Shown piece by piece: positions 30,205 to 39,959 of a stretch of DNA of 64,000 nt. A model generated the notes under the pieces. It saw only the letters and a list, made by a program, of their open reading frames with translations. It had not been told where the DNA came from and made no database searches. Positions within the stretch are counted from its first letter, which is position 1; every line of letters begins with the position of its first letter. The position numbers were made by a program, and so were the translations under genes. The DNA is taken from positions 3,487,001 to 3,551,000 of the forward strand of contig NC_085922.1 of assembly GCF_035222485.1 (NCBI RefSeq). Reading direction: 5' to 3'. This DNA is from Podospora pseudoanserina. Taxonomy: Eukaryota > Ascomycota > Sordariomycetes > Sordariales > Podosporaceae.

Positions 30205-33200
30205 ATGGCTCATTTTCTACGCTCACCACGTGAAATATGGCATCGACAAATCATCGACACTGGTGCCAGGCTCCAGCTGGGCTCTTCCGATTATTTTCCC
30301 TTTGATGCTCTCAGGGATGCCACAGATGCCTTTATTAACCGGCAAGGGCTTGTTCAAGGTTCATCACAATGCGATTCATTACTTCGAGAGTTGGTCTTGG
30401 AACATGCTGCGCGGGAAAACGGTTCGGAAAGAGTTGGTTTGGTCGCCTGTCTCCACGCCCTTTCCCACTCCGTTGGCACGACACTGCTGGTAGCAATGAG
30501 AGAGAAATGCCAGCTAGAAGCAACCAGCCCGAAATTCTTGAGCTGCTTGACGCTTGGTGCACGCGCAAACCCGTTGCTCATCAACAGAACAGACAGCCAA
30601 GTTGCGGAAATCCTCTTGAGCCTGCTGGCGGGCACCGACTTTCTCCCAGCCATCAAACAGCTTTTCCAGACCCTGGAGGAAGGCCCTGATGCATACATCC
30701 TTCCACCTTCCTACATCATCGACTTTTTGAACGCGACAGACTTTTCCACAGCTTTCAGGACCCACTTGGACATGCTGCAACAAGAACGGAAATACATGAG
30801 TCTCTGTACCGCAGTTTCCTGGATTCGATCAGTATCTAATCAGCCCGAGACCTCCACAGCAAAGATAGTAGCGTCCGCTTTAGTGCCAGACAGGATATTT
30901 TGGGCCAACTGGAGACCAGACCAGGAACGGCTAAGGAACTGGGAAGAAGGGACCTTTTCAGAAACCCAGAGACAAAAGCTGTGCTATGTGTTTGATCTCG
31001 AAGGACCAGACATTACCGGCTCAGGGTATCCGTGCCTGAAAGACTCGGTTCCTGGATGTTTCAACGTCGTACCGGTCGTCAACCGAGACGTTCTATTACT
31101 CCACCGCCTCCTAGCCAATCTGGACAACGCACAGCGTATTCCTGGCCCACACGCCATCAATCTCGTCATACACCTCTGTATCAACAGCTCGAGGCCTCTG
31201 GACAATGATCTTCTTTCCCTCACCGAAGCAGTGCTGGAGACCGACGATGACGAGTCCATCCACTCGATCCTCATGTGGCTACAAACCTACGAAGCCGGCT
31301 TTGACATTCGAATGACAGCTCTGACGAGGACACTTCCCATCTTGGAAGTCTATCCAAACCTTCAGCGGTTGCTCTCTGGATATGTCAGCTTAGACGTGGC
31401 TCGAGTCATGCAGTTGGCCAGGGAAGAATACAACTCTATACTAGAGACGGACGTTGCAGAGAATCTTGCCATGAGGATACACGACTTTGGGGTGGCTATA
31501 GTGAACGCCAACTGGCTTCACGGATCTCTGCCCCTGAATCTATGGCAAAGCCTACAGCAACTCCCACCCAAAGAGACCTTGGATGAGATCTTCGAGGCCC
31601 TCGGGACATCTCACATCATGAACGAAGACATCAGGGCATACCTGAGGGTGGTGATTGGAGGAGAAACCCATGGCGACTCCCCTCCAGCCGAAGCGTTGCT
31701 AGCAATCGTCCGCCAGACCATCCGATTTTACGCAAGAGGTGTTGAGCCCGAAAGAGCAAAGCTTGCCACCGAGATAGAGCCACTACGCCATCATGATCCC
31801 AAAGTATATGACGCCTGTATCGAGCGAATCTTGAACGAGGATATCGTCCTCATCAAGGATATGCTGCCACTGGTCCGGTCAGAAAGTCATTCCTCGTGTG
31901 TCGAATTTGCGCGCCTCTTGGCCCAGCGTCAACAGCTGCGCTGTTACACTCATGAATGCTGGCATCAGCTGTTGTTCTTCCGGTTACTCCAACAGAGGCG
32001 AGACTTGCTGGCGTGGTCAGCCGCGGAGCTTCCTTTGCAGAACTTCGTCCAGTGGGTGCATGATCTCAGGGCTCTGTTCTCTCAACAAAGAGTTGGTGGT
32101 AGCAGTGGCATCTCGAGGATGTCGTTGTCGGATCTTGGGTTTACGCCGGAAAGGTATCAATGGTGGGACGTGCTCCAGCACCATTATGGAAGAGCAGTTG
32201 GTATATTGGCATATCTACACCAGGAGGGCAAGGGAGATTTAAAATGGCTGTGGCTGCAAGAGATACCAGATACAACTGTGTTATTGGACATTCTGCAAGA
32301 CGAAAACAAAGTGTTGCCGCAGGACTCGGTGCTGATGTCGCTTTTTCAGCCGAAACCAGACACGCTGAGTCTCATCTGTTTGGCTTTGGCTGGCTTACGT
32401 CGGGCTGCTCCTCAAGGGAAGGTGGCCCTTGAGAGTATCTGCGCTCGGGAAAAACAGCTGGATGCTGGGAAGTGGAATCGTCAGGCCACGCAGGTGCTGA
32501 GTTACTGCTGGAGACGCTCGCCAGACATCAACACCGATGACATGAGTCGCAATGCCCTTTGGGCTCTCACGGCTTTGTTGGGGTTAAGGGATGATGTTGA
32601 CGACCAAGGTCTGCAGGTTGCCGGAGAATGCCTCATGGCCGACTACGCAAACCTGGTTCTCGCGGCCAATAACCTTCTCGATATGCAAGTTCTACTTCAA
32701 AGTTCGGATGCGGCCCGAACAACTATGCTCATGGAGGAGCTCGGCGTAGAAGATGCCCCTCCTGTTGAACCCTTCACTCCAGCTGCGGCCATGATTCCTA
32801 CACACCTCACCAGCTTCATCGAACCAGTCGGTGAAATGCAATGGGAGCTTTGCTTCCCTCTCAAAAAGATCTCCGCCCAGAAGAGACAAGCCATCGGCAT
32901 CGATCCCTCCCCACGCTTGCTCCTCGTGAGGATATCCCTTCTAGACCAGCAACCAGCTTTTTGCATCCACTACCACCCCAGCACCACCGACGACAGCAAC
33001 ACCCGTCCTCACGGCTTGTGGCACGTAAGCGGCCTCAACATGCCAGACGGCACCATCTGCTTCGCCAAACCATCCCTATTCGCCTACCTCCTAAGCCGCA
33101 GACTCTCCGCCTTCCTCTCCTCGCTGTCTCAAGATAACCACATCAGCGGCACCATCCAAGAGCAACTCCAACTGGACAGAACCTACACCTTCATCTCATC

Positions 33201-34041
33201 CATCCTCACCTCTCCCCTATCCCACTGCCTGGTATGCCTCGAACAACTCGCCCGCCCCGGTCCAATTCCTGCAACTTGCGGATCTCAGTTCTGTGACGAG
33301 ATCTTCTTGTTTGCTCCATTAGAAGTCAGAGCACACCACCTCTTGTCCGACCCCCCGGCGTTGGACTTTTTACTAGCATGTGTCTATTCAGCCAATGTCT
33401 CTGTTCCAGAACTGAGAAATGGGCTCAGAGCGGTCATTGACTCTTTTCCTGTCCTGGCGGGAGTTAGCTCCTCGCCATGGGAGACGTTATCCCGGATTTT
33501 AAGTCGGGAAAACCCAGGGTCAGATGATGGCCTCTCAGCAGATAGAGAGACTTTACTCTCTTGGATGAGCGGGCAGTTTGGGGGCAGTGGTAGTCTGATT
33601 TCTGCGCCGGGTGGGTCGAAATTACCGGCTATGCAGGGGGTTGTGCAGTTTATACTGAGAACTGGCGACTTTATTGGCGGTGCGGGGGGCTCTGGGAATA
33701 TCAAGTTTATTGGGTCGGGATTGGGGACTAGGAGCATGTGGGAGATTTTGTGCAAGGGGTTGGTTGTGGGCGGTGACGGGGAGGCGGAGGAGAGAGGAGA
33801 AGATGAGCCGCCGATGGATTTGAGGACTTGCCGGAAGACAAAGACTACGTGGAAAAGTAGCCTTCTGATGGACAGGAGGGTGTTTGTTGCGTGTGAGGAC
33901 TTTGGGGGTGTGAAAGGGGTGGTGGTGAGGTATGTGTTGTTGTGTCCAGAGGGGTTTGTGCCACCGAGGATGAGGGTTATTGGGGATGCGCTGAGGCAGA
34001 GTTTTGGTGCTTTGAGGGCTGGGAGGTTGGTCAAGGAGTAG
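30205..34041 (+). CDS. Large protein with a C-terminal zinc-like and possible degenerate PARP-like region, 1278 aa
   Basis: A single open frame with a good start context (CACGATGG). Most of the protein is predicted helical (Leu/Glu/Gln-rich, many LLxxL segments) without obvious repeats. Near residues 1008-1030 a Cys cluster reads CLVCLEQL, then ATCGSQFCDEIF. It is followed by a segment (PPALDFLLACVYSANVS) that resembles the region before the catalytic domain in fungal UBC-PARP proteins (VCDxPLCxFQY...DLLISxxYSA). Further on (about 1155-1255), IKFIGSGLGTRSMWEILCKG and GVVVRYVLLCP look like the first and last strands of a PARP fold, but the H-Y-E catalytic triad is not seen. If the relation holds, this is a catalytically dead ADP-ribosyltransferase-like protein. 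No E2 (UBC) domain follows. The assignment of the gene is firm; the family link is tentative. Confidence 0.8.
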   Translation: MAHFLRSPREIWHRQIIDTGARLQLGSSDYFPFDALRDATDAFINRQGLVQGSSQCDSLLRELVLEHAARENGSERVGLVACLHALSHSVGTTLLVAMREKCQLEATSPKFLSCLTLGARANPLLINRTDSQVAEILLSLLAGTDFLPAIKQLFQTLEEGPDAYILPPSYIIDFLNATDFSTAFRTHLDMLQQERKYMSLCTAVSWIRSVSNQPETSTAKIVASALVPDRIFWANWRPDQERLRNWEEGTFSETQRQKLCYVFDLEGPDITGSGYPCLKDSVPGCFNVVPVVNRDVLLLHRLLANLDNAQRIPGPHAINLVIHLCINSSRPLDNDLLSLTEAVLETDDDESIHSILMWLQTYEAGFDIRMTALTRTLPILEVYPNLQRLLSGYVSLDVARVMQLAREEYNSILETDVAENLAMRIHDFGVAIVNANWLHGSLPLNLWQSLQQLPPKETLDEIFEALGTSHIMNEDIRAYLRVVIGGETHGDSPPAEALLAIVRQTIRFYARGVEPERAKLATEIEPLRHHDPKVYDACIERILNEDIVLIKDMLPLVRSESHSSCVEFARLLAQRQQLRCYTHECWHQLLFFRLLQQRRDLLAWSAAELPLQNFVQWVHDLRALFSQQRVGGSSGISRMSLSDLGFTPERYQWWDVLQHHYGRAVGILAYLHQEGKGDLKWLWLQEIPDTTVLLDILQDENKVLPQDSVLMSLFQPKPDTLSLICLALAGLRRAAPQGKVALESICAREKQLDAGKWNRQATQVLSYCWRRSPDINTDDMSRNALWALTALLGLRDDVDDQGLQVAGECLMADYANLVLAANNLLDMQVLLQSSDAARTTMLMEELGVEDAPPVEPFTPAAAMIPTHLTSFIEPVGEMQWELCFPLKKISAQKRQAIGIDPSPRLLLVRISLLDQQPAFCIHYHPSTTDDSNTRPHGLWHVSGLNMPDGTICFAKPSLFAYLLSRRLSAFLSSLSQDNHISGTIQEQLQLDRTYTFISSILTSPLSHCLVCLEQLARPGPIPATCGSQFCDEIFLFAPLEVRAHHLLSDPPALDFLLACVYSANVSVPELRNGLRAVIDSFPVLAGVSSSPWETLSRILSRENPGSDDGLSADRETLLSWMSGQFGGSGSLISAPGGSKLPAMQGVVQFILRTGDFIGGAGGSGNIKFIGSGLGTRSMWEILCKGLVVGGDGEAEERGEDEPPMDLRTCRKTKTTWKSSLLMDRRVFVACEDFGGVKGVVVRYVLLCPEGFVPPRMRVIGDALRQSFGALRAGRLVKE

Positions 34042-34380
34042 TATCAGGTAGGGTTGCAATCATCAGCTATACTGAAATAGAAGACTTTCTTCGAACCACA
34101 CACTAGACACAAGCACACATGATACCTGTGACATAGACTCTATTGAGAAGCGCCTCTGTAACCGCTCAGTCGGGACAGCCGAGTTAGCAGTTCAGCTCCC
34201 CTTGGCAGACACTTACACCCCAGGTAGGCAGACTGACAGCCTGATCCAATGTGGCGCGCACTAACGAGCTGCTGCATAGGTGTACATGAGGCTGCCCCCC
34301 CTCTCTTCATGATTTTTCATCTTCATGTTTGTCTTCTTCACCTGTCCACATCATTTATCGAAGCAACATATTAACACAAA
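34042..34380. other. Intergenic region, 339 bp
   Basis: Terminator and promoter space between two plus-strand genes. No other feature was recognised. Confidence 0.5.
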
Positions 34381-35769
34381 ATGGCCTCCCTCTTCACGCA
34401 GCGCAGCGCGCGTCGCTCCAACCAAACACTACCCCAACCAACACCCTCATCAGCCAACACCGACCTCTCCCGTCACACCTCTCTCCAATCCCACTCATCC
34501 TGGTCCCCCGGCGGTCTTCCCCAGCGCTTCCTCCCTCCCCAGAACCCCCGACCGCAAACAGTAACCCCAGAACAATTCACCTCTCTCTCGCAGCAATTTT
34601 CAACCCTCCACGCAGACCTCACCACCCAAGCAAGTCTTTTGCTAGGAGAAATCCTCGCCCTCCAGCAAACCCTTCCCGTCGTCCGCCTCTCAGAAAGCTC
34701 AAGCAACCTAGACATAACCGCATTCCTCCAAGCCCTACTTCACGGGAAGCTCTCCTCCGCCCTCACCCCACCAGTCCCTTCCCAACATGAGGAAACCCCC
34801 AAACCCCCCCGCCCCATCAGAGCCCTCTCCCGAGAAATCCAAGCCTGCCTCTCCAAAAACGACTACTTTGCTGCAATCGGCACAGCAATCGACGACCTGC
34901 GCCCCTCTGCCAAAGGTGACTCCCCCGACGCCGAGCAAGAGGCCAGGGATCGAATGGACTTGCTCCGATCTGCAATGCCAGAAGGGGAGACATACGAACA
35001 ATTCTGGGCCGATGTCGCTATGCATCTTGATCACGAGTTTTCTGTTTCTGCTGAGGCTGGGTATGTTAATTCGACAACGTTCAAATCTGGGGTGGGGGTG
35101 GGAGAGATACCGAGAGAAAGGTTTTTGGCTACGAGTGATGGGTTTGCTTGGGATGTGGAGGAGTTGGTTGGGGAGATTGTGAGGGGAAAGGGGGAGTTTA
35201 AGAATCCGGTTACGGGGAGGGTGTTTGAGGGGGGGGATGTCGAGTTGATTAGACGGCATCCATTGGGGAGAGGGGTTGATGAGGCTGTGCTTGCTCTGCA
35301 GAGAGAGCAGGGGCAGATGGAAGGAAAGGCGGAGATGGATGGGCAAGAGAAGGCCGGGATGGATGGGCTTGGGAAAGGGGAGGAGAGGTGGGAGGCAAAG
35401 TTGTCGGCTCAGTGGGCGAGGCAGATGCATGAGAACATAAGGGAGAAGGCGGAGAAGGAGAGGAAATTGTCGGGGTTGATGTCGGGGTTTGGGAGGTTGA
35501 AGCTGGAGGTGACATCGCCAACGACAGCTGCTGTTGAACTGCCAGCAACAACGGCAGTGAGATCAGACGATGTGCCCTCAAAGACAGCTAGTCCATCCAT
35601 TCCCGGGGCGTTCCCTGACTACACGACCCTTGCGGAACTGCCAGGCTCCAACGAGCATGACAACATCCAGAGGGAGGAAGAGGGCAACAAGGCGGATGCT
35701 GGAGAGCCAGATTATAAGTCTTTTGCATGGTACAATAAGTACTTTCACTCCATGTATGATCAACATTAG
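34381..35769 (+). CDS. Hypothetical protein, 462 aa
   Basis: An intronless frame opening with ATGGCCTCCCTC after an AACACAAAATGG context. The N-terminal 60 residues are Ser/Pro/Gln-rich and probably disordered. A helical region follows (FTSLSQQFSTLHADLTTQAS, about 65-110), then a conserved-looking central part (DYFAAIGTAIDDLRPSAKGD, YEQFWADVAMHLDHEFSV). Near residue 280 the stretch FKNPVTGRVFEGGDVELIRR has the shape of a U-box-like loop (xNPVTxxxF) but lacks enough of the fold to call it. A charged Glu/Lys/Met helix and an acidic tail ending DYKSFAWYNKYFHSMYDQH close the protein. No membrane helix is present. I cannot assign a function. Confidence 0.75.
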   Translation: MASLFTQRSARRSNQTLPQPTPSSANTDLSRHTSLQSHSSWSPGGLPQRFLPPQNPRPQTVTPEQFTSLSQQFSTLHADLTTQASLLLGEILALQQTLPVVRLSESSSNLDITAFLQALLHGKLSSALTPPVPSQHEETPKPPRPIRALSREIQACLSKNDYFAAIGTAIDDLRPSAKGDSPDAEQEARDRMDLLRSAMPEGETYEQFWADVAMHLDHEFSVSAEAGYVNSTTFKSGVGVGEIPRERFLATSDGFAWDVEELVGEIVRGKGEFKNPVTGRVFEGGDVELIRRHPLGRGVDEAVLALQREQGQMEGKAEMDGQEKAGMDGLGKGEERWEAKLSAQWARQMHENIREKAEKERKLSGLMSGFGRLKLEVTSPTTAAVELPATTAVRSDDVPSKTASPSIPGAFPDYTTLAELPGSNEHDNIQREEEGNKADAGEPDYKSFAWYNKYFHSMYDQH

Positions 35770-36502
35770 AGCATTGATACCGCCAGAAGGCAAACAAACA
35801 AATCTTCAAAGTCTTTTGATCGGCCCCTTCCCGGGAGTGATCAGATATTTGTGGCCATCTGAACTGTGAGCATTGCGACATCGGCCTCGGTTGTGGCATT
35901 GGGTAATCTTGAGTTTCCAATGAGGACATCTGCAAACAATGCCGTGATTCTGCCAGCAACCATCATCAGAGGGAACGTGCTTCCATCACCCTCCCGGAAC
36001 GTGACTCCACTATTCCGGCCAATCCGGTGCTCGCAGCCGGAAGTCACCCGCTCACTATTCACACTGTGCCGAAAATTGGTCCGCGCTTTCCGAAATTGTG
36101 ATCCGTGCACGCCGAAAATGCGGCTTTGGGAAGGTACGGAGCACGGAGTCCAGAAGGAAAGAACCATGCCAACACCAACTCACCCCTCTCGACTTTCCCT
36201 GTAATAGTGAGTCAGATAAGCTCTCCATCTTCCTTTAAATTTTCTCACCCTTATCATCTTTTCAGGTCTAAACCCTCCAAGCGACACACGAGAGGGGTAG
36301 CTGGGCAGACTTCATCTTGACATCGTCCCAGTCATTGTACTGTTGGCCGTGTGAGGTTGTTAGTCACCACACTCCCTCAACAGAACGGCCAATTTCAGCT
36401 GTCACTCATTCAACAACTGTGTGCCCTTCGTCTCTTCCCTTTTCAAAGCCAGTTCCTACAACTCACTCGCCACCTTTACTTTGAACAACCAGCTCAGACA
36501 TC
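35770..36502. other. Intergenic region upstream of the GNAT gene
   Basis: A CT-rich leader (36200-36500) precedes the acetyltransferase start. A minus-strand open frame of 108 codons (35841-36167) is present, but I see no support for its being a gene. Confidence 0.45.
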
Positions 36503-37517
36503 ATGACAAGAGTGACCATGGACACGAGCTCTTTCAGCTCATTCACTCCCCGGGAGCCTCAAACCGACCGCCCTCCAAGAGATCCGGCCCCTCCCACTCC
36601 CTTTATCTCTTTCATCAAGCCTCAAGGCCAGCTCTGGAACTACAACCGGCACAAGACCCACGATGACCAGCCAGGCAACATCCCCAAGGCTTTCCTCGAT
36701 GCCATGAGCGTCAGAGAGAAGGTCTACGTCGAAGAACAGGGCGTTGCCTTGGAGAACGAATTCGACAGTGACGACCACCGTAGCTGGTACCGTCTCCCCC
36801 CGTTTACCCTTTTTGAATTCATAACTAACACCCTGCTCTAAAAGCCACTGGGTAATCTACGCCTCTGTCCTCACCACCATCCTCCCAGCCATCCTAGACC
36901 CCCGAACCGGCAGGCTCGTCCGCCCCCGCGTCACCAGGACCACCTCCCTCCCCATCGGCACCCTCCGCCTAGTCCCCTTCCCCCACTCAGCCCACCCCCG
37001 CAACGGCGGCATCTACTTAAACGGCCTCCTCACCAACGTCGGCGACCCCGTCCGCCCTAGAAGCAGCGAGACGGTCCAGGCCCTCCAGCCCCAGGAGATC
37101 CAAGGAGGCAACCGTCGCAACTCCCTCTACATACGCGACTTCCCCACCACCTTCCACAACGGTCAGGAGCCGTACGTGAAGCTCGGTCGTCTGGCTGTCC
37201 TCAAGGAGTACCGTAACAAGGGAATCGCGGGCCAGCTTGTGCGCGCCGCAATTACCTGGATGCAGACGAATTACACCATCTTCAACCCTAGCCCTTCCGT
37301 GTTGGGCTTTGACAGACTGGGCATGGACGTGACGGGCCAGCTGCCTAAGTGGCGGGGCCTGTTTTGCATTCATGCGCAGGAGGAGGCGGTCAAGGTCTGG
37401 GAGAGGTATGGGTTCAAGGTGGACGAGAAGATGGGAAAGTGGTGGGAGGAGGGGATCCCGCATGTGGGCATGTGGTTGAGGGTTCCGGTTGGCAAGGGGG
37501 GTCATACTGTTGCCTGA
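36503..37517 (+). CDS. GNAT-family N-acetyltransferase, 2 exons
   Basis: join(36503..36786, 36845..37517), 318 aa. A second in-frame Met lies five codons downstream and could be the start. Exon 1 ends in DSDDHRS and exon 2 continues with CHWVIYASV, joined in frame by a 58-nt intron with a CTAAC branch point. Family features: VREKVYVEEQGVALENEFD, typical of the ElaA/YjcF-like GNAT subgroup; a strand LPIGTLRLVPFP; and the acetyl-CoA pyrophosphate loop in LGRLAVLKEYRNKGIAGQLV (R-x-x-G-x-A). A late segment (FCIHAQEEAVKVWERYGFKV) is the usual GNAT C-terminal helix and strand. The protein transfers acetyl groups from acetyl-CoA to an unknown acceptor, probably in the cytosol. The insertion between strand and loop (about 70 residues) is typical of fungal members. 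Confidence 0.88.
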
Positions 37518-38193
37518 TCTGAGGAGATGGAGGCCTGGTGTGGTTTTTATTGCTCTTTTGGAATGGCGAGTACAAGTGTCTCTCGTCCAGGCTTGATGCC
37601 TTTTCCCTGTATTCTGCTGGCCAGGCATGCTTTTATTTCAAAACAGAGAAACTCTTCATGGCTATGGCGTTTTTTTGGGAGCAAGAGGGCAAGGAAAAGC
37701 ATCTGCTGGCTCGGCTGGCTTATGATAATCCCCTGGCAAATGGGTCATTTATCAAGCACCTCTCTGTTCATCTGTCTGAGCTCGAGGTCATCTTTGCAAT
37801 GTGTATGATAGCAAGCGTTGGAGCACCGGGGCACTGAAGGTTCTTTGCTTTTTACTTCGTAGATTTATGGGGAAACGGTCTCCAATCACTGAGACACAGA
37901 TTATAGCCCCCCATCTCTATGGTAAAAAAAGACAGAAAAATACAAAGAGATGTAGAGGAGGCCACACACACACAAGAAAAGACATGTGCACATATGGCAT
38001 GGTATTTTTGACACCGATGACGCCTTTCGGAAATTGACGATTTGCTCCCTTTTTATGAGAGACCCCTATTTGTGCCTGTTTAACAAGAGTGCCGTGCAGC
38101 CATCCCAGACCGTAATGGGCAAATGCATCCCTGCAAAACAAGTCGTAAAATCCGTTCCACGCCGCACCACATGCCTTCCACCAGAGACACCAT
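37518..38193. other. Convergent 3' flanks, GNAT and uS7 genes
   Basis: 676 bp between two gene ends. No coding frame with recognisable features. Short CACACA and AAAAAGACAG stretches occur near 37925-37975. Confidence 0.5.
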
Positions 38194-39182
38194 TTACCGG
38201 TTGCTCTTGGCGACACGCTCCAACTCATCCTTCTTCTTGATGGCATAAGAGTTGCTGGAACCCTTGGCGGCGTTGATGAGCTCCTCAGCAAGGCACTCAG
38301 CAATCGACTTGACGTTGCGGAAAGAGGCCTCGCGGGCACCAGTGGTGAGAAGAGAGATGGCCTGGTTGACGCGGCGGAGGGGAGAGACATCGACGGCCTG
38401 TCTGCGGACGGTACCAGCCGAGCCGATACGGGTGCTGTCTTCGCGGGGACCGCAGTTGACAATGGCGTCAACGGCAATCTGGATGGGGTTCTGGTCGGTC
38501 ATCAGGTGGATCTGTGCGTGATGGTGTCAGTTCTCTCAGATCCTCCAACTTCCTTGGGTGCTCGGTGATGCTCACGATCTCGAAGGCATGAGCGACGATG
38601 CGGACTGCCATCATCTTCTTGCCGTTGTTGCGGCCGTGCATCATGAGGGAGTTGGTGAGACGCTCAATGATGGGGCAGTTGGCCTTACGGAAACGCTTGG
38701 CAGCATAGCGACCGGCAGAGTGAGGGAGGTAGACGGGAGCCCGGATCTGGATGTAGTCGCTGAAGCACACAAAGTCCCGTTAGCCTCCAATTCCCCAGCC
38801 AGAGAGAGAGCAAGAGCCACCATGTGAAGCCTGCGTTACGAATCTCGAATATCTTTCGGTGGTTCGATCGGCGCGCGCAACTTCGCAATCGGGCTTCCTG
38901 CTCGGGTTCTGATCTTGCGACAAAGGTAGAGGGCTCTTACGTCAAGGAGATATCCCGGATCTCGACATCATCGTAGCTCCAGCGGTCTGTAATTGACACC
39001 AGTCAGTGTCTGAGTTCCCCATCTTCGAGTTTTGTCGCTTGTTGAAGTCGTCCCGCAGTCGAAATGGGGGTCTGCTGCATGGGGCAAAATAACGTACTGA
39101 AGAGCTTGATGCTGCCAACCTCAGCGGCAACCTCCTTGGGGAGGACCTCGTAGGCCTGAACTTCAACGCCGGCGTCAGACAT
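38194..39182 (-). CDS. rps5: 40S ribosomal protein S5 (uS7), 4 exons
   Basis: complement(join(38194..38511, 38576..38759, 38941..38986, 39098..39182)), 210 aa. Conserved blocks span all exons: [20 protein letters not shown] (exons 1-2), [20 protein letters not shown] and [20 protein letters not shown] (exon 3), [20 protein letters not shown] and [20 protein letters not shown] (exon 4), ending [14 protein letters not shown], the usual C-terminus of eukaryotic S5. The protein binds 18S rRNA in the head of the small subunit and contacts E-site tRNA. The second exon is only 46 nt. Introns are 64, 181 and 111 nt. Head to head with the eS25 gene, suggesting a shared ribosomal-protein promoter. Confidence 0.97.
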
Positions 39183-39477
39183 GATTGCTGGTGGTTGGCT
39201 GTCGTGGTGGATGGATTGATCGAAGTTGGCGTTGGGGCGGGCTGCACAGCAAGTCTTCTGAGTTCGGGAGTCGTGAATTTTTTGGTGGCCCCGCTTGAGG
39301 TGGTCAGGGCGGCCCACCAGCCACTCACGGGGCCGCATTCACCTTAGGGCTCGGTTGACCTAAGCTTTGCCAGAGAGCAGCGAACCTCTGTCAGAAAAAA
39401 CTCCCCGCCTTTGACATTGCGACCGCTGGACCTCGACCTCTGACCCGTTCACCAAACCACCAGAACAGACATCCAAA
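39183..39477. promoter_or_regulatory. Bidirectional ribosomal-protein promoter (uS7 / eS25)
   Basis: Only 295 bp separate the start codons of two divergent 40S protein genes, so both leaders and the core promoter elements must fit here. The segment contains pyrimidine/CCTCGACCTC-type blocks close to the eS25 start. Confidence 0.65.
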
Positions 39478-39959
39478 ATGGCTCCCGCGGCAACTGGTGC
39501 GAAGAAGCAGAAGAAGAAGTGGTCCAAGGGAAAGGGTAAGCTTCATTCATGTCGAAAATTTGATGCCCTGATGCCTCTGCAATTGGGGTTGGGGCGATGG
39601 CGATAGGCACGGTCGCAGACGCAGACGCAGACGCAGACGCAGATGGCTAACCTTTGGCAAAAACAACAGTCAAGGACAAGGCCCAGCACGCCGTCATCCT
39701 CGACAAGACCACTTCCGACAAGCTCTATAAGGATGTCCAGTCCTACCGCCTCGTGACTGTCGCCACCCTCGTCGACAGACTCAAGATCAACGGCTCCCTC
39801 GCCCGGAGGTGCCTTGCCGACTTGGAGGAGAAGGGCCAGATCAAGCAGGTCGTCAGCCACAGCAAGATGAAGATCTACAGTATGTTTGGTTGATGGTTCG
39901 CGACAGTAGCGGAATTGTGCTGACACGCTCTAGCTCGCGCCGTTACCGCCGCCGAGTAA
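39478..39959 (+). CDS. rps25: 40S ribosomal protein S25 (eS25), 3 exons
   Basis: join(39478..39535, 39670..39879, 39934..39959), 97 aa. The N-terminus is the typical Lys-rich tail (AKKQKKKWSKGK). The body, VKDKAQHAVILDKTTSDKLY, YRLVTVATLVDRLKINGSLA and LEEKGQIKQVVSHSKMKIY, is the winged-helix core of eS25. The C-terminus TRAVTAAE is on a 26-nt third exon. eS25 sits in the head of the small subunit near the E site. Intron 1 (134 nt) carries a short CAGACG tandem repeat. All phases close, and the stop TAA falls at the expected place. Confidence 0.97.
39614..39643. repeat. CAGACG tandem repeat in intron 1 of the eS25 gene
   Basis: About five copies of a 6-nt unit within the intron, likely polymorphic; no function is implied. 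Confidence 0.85.

Noticed and set aside
29425-30493. Plus-strand frames upstream of and overlapping the start of the 1278-aa gene
   Set aside because: No conserved motifs. The one at 30047 begins with a non-ATG codon and overlaps the true coding start in another frame. An upstream exon remains possible but unsupported.
35841-36167. Opposed 108- and 112-codon frames upstream of the GNAT gene
   Set aside because: Both strands are open over the same interval without features, and no splice partner was found.
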